NCBI RefSeq assembly: GCF_004193775.1
Contig: NC_041005.1
Span: 9,860,501-9,924,500, forward strand
Reading direction: 5' to 3'
From: Glycine soja
Lineage: Eukaryota > Streptophyta > Magnoliopsida > Fabales > Fabaceae
Length of the DNA stretch: 64,000 nt
Under the pieces are notes generated by a model. It worked only from the letters and a program-made list of their open reading frames with translations. It had not been told where the DNA came from and did not search any database. The position numbers and the translations under genes were made by a program. Within the stretch, counting starts at the first letter, position 1. Each line of letters opens with the position of its first letter. Below are positions 61,544-64,000 of this stretch, piece by piece.

Positions 61544-62430
61544 GATGCTCGTCACAGATAGAACAAGATGAAGAGGGTTTCGTTGTAAGAGATGAGTGAG
61601 CACAATGGAAGCTCAGGATTTCAATAAAAGGGGTGGTTTGAGTGTGTGGGGAAGCTAGAAAAATGCATAAAGAAAACAAAAGCAAAGCGCGTGGTAAGTG
61701 TTCAGCTGCGTTGGAGTGCACCGTAGAGGAAGGTGGTCTCGCAACAAAAACATGCCACGTCATTATGATAAAGGATTCTCGGGCCTGATGGGGTTACGTG
61801 GAAGGGTGTAAAGAGAAAGGAGCATAGAGGAAAAGAATTGTGGCAGTGTGAGTGAATTGTACAATAATGTTTGCAGCTGGCGTTGTCGGTGATCGCATGT
61901 GACTCTGCTAGTGAACACAAGCTGTTCGGTTCGCAACATGAAAGTGTATGTGTATCTATTAACCCCGCGTCACGCGCCGAAAATTTTGCCTTCTCTCTAA
62001 TTTTCACTTTTGGGAGAGTTGAGTAGCCTTAATCAAAGTCCATGGAAGTCAATTATGGCAGTTGGCAAGTTTTTTCTATTCTAAATTTTGGAATCTTTAA
62101 TTTTCTGGAGACTTTATTCAATTATCATCGGTCTTTTCTTTTTTCCTATGCAGAAATTTAGGGAGAGGCTATCTTTTGTAACCAAAAAATAAGAGTGAGA
62201 GTATCATATTTAAATTAAAGTACGAAAGTCTTTTGAATAAAAGAGTATTTGTAGAATAACTTATAATTATCTTAAGTCAAAATAATTAATTAAACTTGTG
62301 ACTTGTTAGTGCATGTTTAATTAAAATTGTTGTAACATGCATTCCAATACAGATTCAATGAATAAAAATAAAAGTAAGTGCATTGAAACTGGGTTATATG
62401 TAAGAATTATCTTACAGTTCGTTTGTTGAA
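61544..62430. other. Upstream region of the Ole e 1-type gene
   Basis: Probable 5' UTR and promoter on the minus strand. No clear TATA box was pinned down. It is relatively GC-rich to about 62000, then AT-rich. Confidence 0.45.
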
Positions 62431-63130
62431 ATTGGGTTTTGACGATCAAAATGTGAATTGAAATGTTTTATTGAATATAATGGAGATGGTGTTGGTCCTA
62501 TCCTTCCTCGAATCCAAGTTTTGAAAGCAAATATTTTTCTTAATGAGGATTTCTTGGAGGTCAATCTAGGGTATAATATTAATATAAGTTTTGTATGGCT
62601 TAGAATCCACATTTCATGGGTTTTGATTAAAGGTCTAAGATGACGAGCTGGGAATGGAGAAAACGTAAGGGCGTGGACGGATCCTTGGCTAAGGTTAGAT
62701 AATTCTTTTGCCCAAACTACACTTGATAGCATGCCAACTTTGAAGGTAGGTGATTTCTACAACTATGACTTGGAATCACGAGCTTCTTCAAGCAATTTTT
62801 ATCTCACATGATTTACAAATTATTCAATCAATGCATTTATTTTCTACTGAAGATGATGATAAGGCGGTTTGGAAATTGAGTAGAGATGGCAAATACTCGG
62901 ACAAATCGGCTTACTATCATGCCATGGAGAAAATTATTGATAATTCTCATTATAGAGTTCCTAATGATTGGTCACTCATTTGGAAGTTAAATATTCCCTT
63001 GAGAATCAAATTGTTGCTATGAAAATTGGCAATGAGATGTTTAGCAACAAGACCACGCTTTACCTAGAGGTGTTGAATGCCCTTTAATGTGTCCCCTTTG
63101 CCATGGACGCCCGGAGAATGGAGAATGATC
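62430..63130 (+). pseudogene. LINE reverse transcriptase C-terminal (zf-RVT) remnant
   Basis: The frame at 62750-63022 has AVWKLSRDGKYSDKSAYYHA and WSLIWKLNIPLRIKLLL, the typical zf-RVT segment after plant LINE reverse transcriptase. The upstream frame near 62640 gives RAGNGENVRAWTDPWL in a different phase. Stops and a frame change break it. The core RT lies outside or is lost. Confidence 0.75.
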
Positions 63131-63660
63131 TAGAAGATTTGATTAATTGATTGTCTCGATTGTGATGTTTTTTTAATTTAGATAGCATCGATTGTGATGT
63201 TAGGTAAATATGAATTAGTTGAATAAATTATTTATTAACCTCAAAATTCTCATGGTGATTGAATATTTTTGGTATATAATGGCCACACGAAGATTGAAAT
63301 ATATGACCTTATGCATATCACTTTAAACTTATTATACTACTCGTGTTGATTAAACGATATTATATTAAGGAGGATAAATTAATTTCTTACATTTGGTTTC
63401 CTAAACTATGAAAAAAAAGCATTCAGATACACAATTTGACTTTGTGGAGAAATAAAAATGCAAATAGTTAATAAAGGTTTAAAAGCATGTAAATATAGTA
63501 ATGGAAATATTTAACTCTTTTACATTAATAAAATGTTAATTATATTTTACAGTATTCTCTAACTTTAGAGAAGAGTCAAATTAGCACTATAAGTACACAT
63601 GCTTTCTCTGTATCTATCTCGATCTCTACCTCTCCTCTCTCCCTTCCCACACACATGCAC
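63131..63660. other. Intergenic AT-rich sequence
   Basis: I see no gene. Confidence 0.45.
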
Positions 63661-63670
63661 ACTTGTAATT

Positions 63671-63674
<4 letters not shown>

Positions 63675-63735
<61 letters not shown>
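63675..63735. repeat. (AT)n microsatellite
   Basis: About 30 AT dinucleotides without interruption. Likely length-variable between lines. Confidence 0.95.
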
Positions 63736-63739
<4 letters not shown>

Positions 63740-64000
63740 GACCACACTTGTAGATTGACTTGTGAAATGATGCAATTTAAAGTTCAATAAAGTAAACTTT
63801 AAAAGCAATATATAATTAAATTTTAAAAGAAAATGCTTAAATCTAAAGAAATCATTTTAAATTGAAAGAATATTTTAAAAGAAAAAGACTGTAAAGTGCA
63901 CTTAATCTATAGGCAAAATTTCGAAATTAAAAAAAATGAGAAAAAAATGCATAAATTAAACTACTTGAATGTAATTGACTTTTTTTTTTACAGAAGAATG
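63736..64000. other. Intergenic AT-rich sequence
   Basis: I see no gene. Confidence 0.45.

Noticed and set aside
61434..62007. Minus-strand frames of 101-109 codons upstream of the Ole e 1-type gene
   Set aside because: They overlap the 5' region of that gene in other phases and show no domain.
63565..63808. Short Tyr/Ile-repeat frames on the minus strand
   Set aside because: They are translations of the (AT)n microsatellite.

Overview
The window is AT-rich plant nuclear DNA, most likely soybean or a close Glycine relative. The evidence is spliced eukaryotic genes, dense nested LTR retrotransposons of legume type (an Athila/Calypso-like Ty3 element and a SIRE1-like Copia LTR), hAT elements and fold-back repeats. 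Species assignment is inference from recognised families; no search was run.

Positions 1-19763 are a retrotransposon nest that can be read layer by layer. The oldest layer is a minus-strand Copia element (5' LTR 19452-19763, tRNA-iMet-type PBS, broken gag-protease). It is interrupted at 17632/17633 by a minus-strand LTR that starts TGTAACACCC. That LTR appears to be split by a 16 kb minus-strand Athila/Calypso-like Ty3 element (about 226-16511). The Athila-like element holds two plus-strand insertions, each with a perfect 5 bp target duplication: a SIRE1-like solo LTR (5631-7167, aaaag) and a defective two-LTR Ty3 element (7634-13139, agtcc). Its polyprotein is cut into gag, protease/RT, RT, RNase H and integrase pieces with stops and frameshifts.

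Positions 19764-35300 are mostly gene-poor. They hold a tandem array of exon-like 250-260 bp units (21267-22135), a fold-back repeat, an AT-rich tandem array, a long-TIR element (about 30030-31290) and a non-autonomous hAT element with an 8 bp target duplication (33210-34822).

Positions 35310-50546 hold the main host genes. A CRAL-TRIO (Sec14-like) lipid-transfer gene is present twice in tandem. Copy B (44095-46906, five coding exons, 306 aa) is intact with a TATA box upstream. Copy A (35472-37507) has the same exon layout but an in-frame TGA in exon 4 and no matching promoter, so it is a pseudogene. The duplicated block reaches the final exon of the adjacent minus-strand plastid-type phosphoglycerate mutase gene (48392-50546), and a relic of that exon lies behind copy A. 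Decayed TTF/zf-MYM-type hAT remnants and a fold-back element lie between or beside the copies.

Positions 51990-64000 hold a decayed hAT transposase (minus strand), a Copia gag relic (57760-59190), an intact two-exon Ole e 1-type secreted protein gene (60365-61543, minus strand), a LINE RT C-terminal relic (about 62430-63130) and an (AT)n microsatellite. No tRNA, rRNA or CRISPR was seen, and I found no convincing novel multi-gene system. The most interesting items are the structural histories: a rearranged LTR, the exon-like tandem array, and the Sec14/PGM block duplication.
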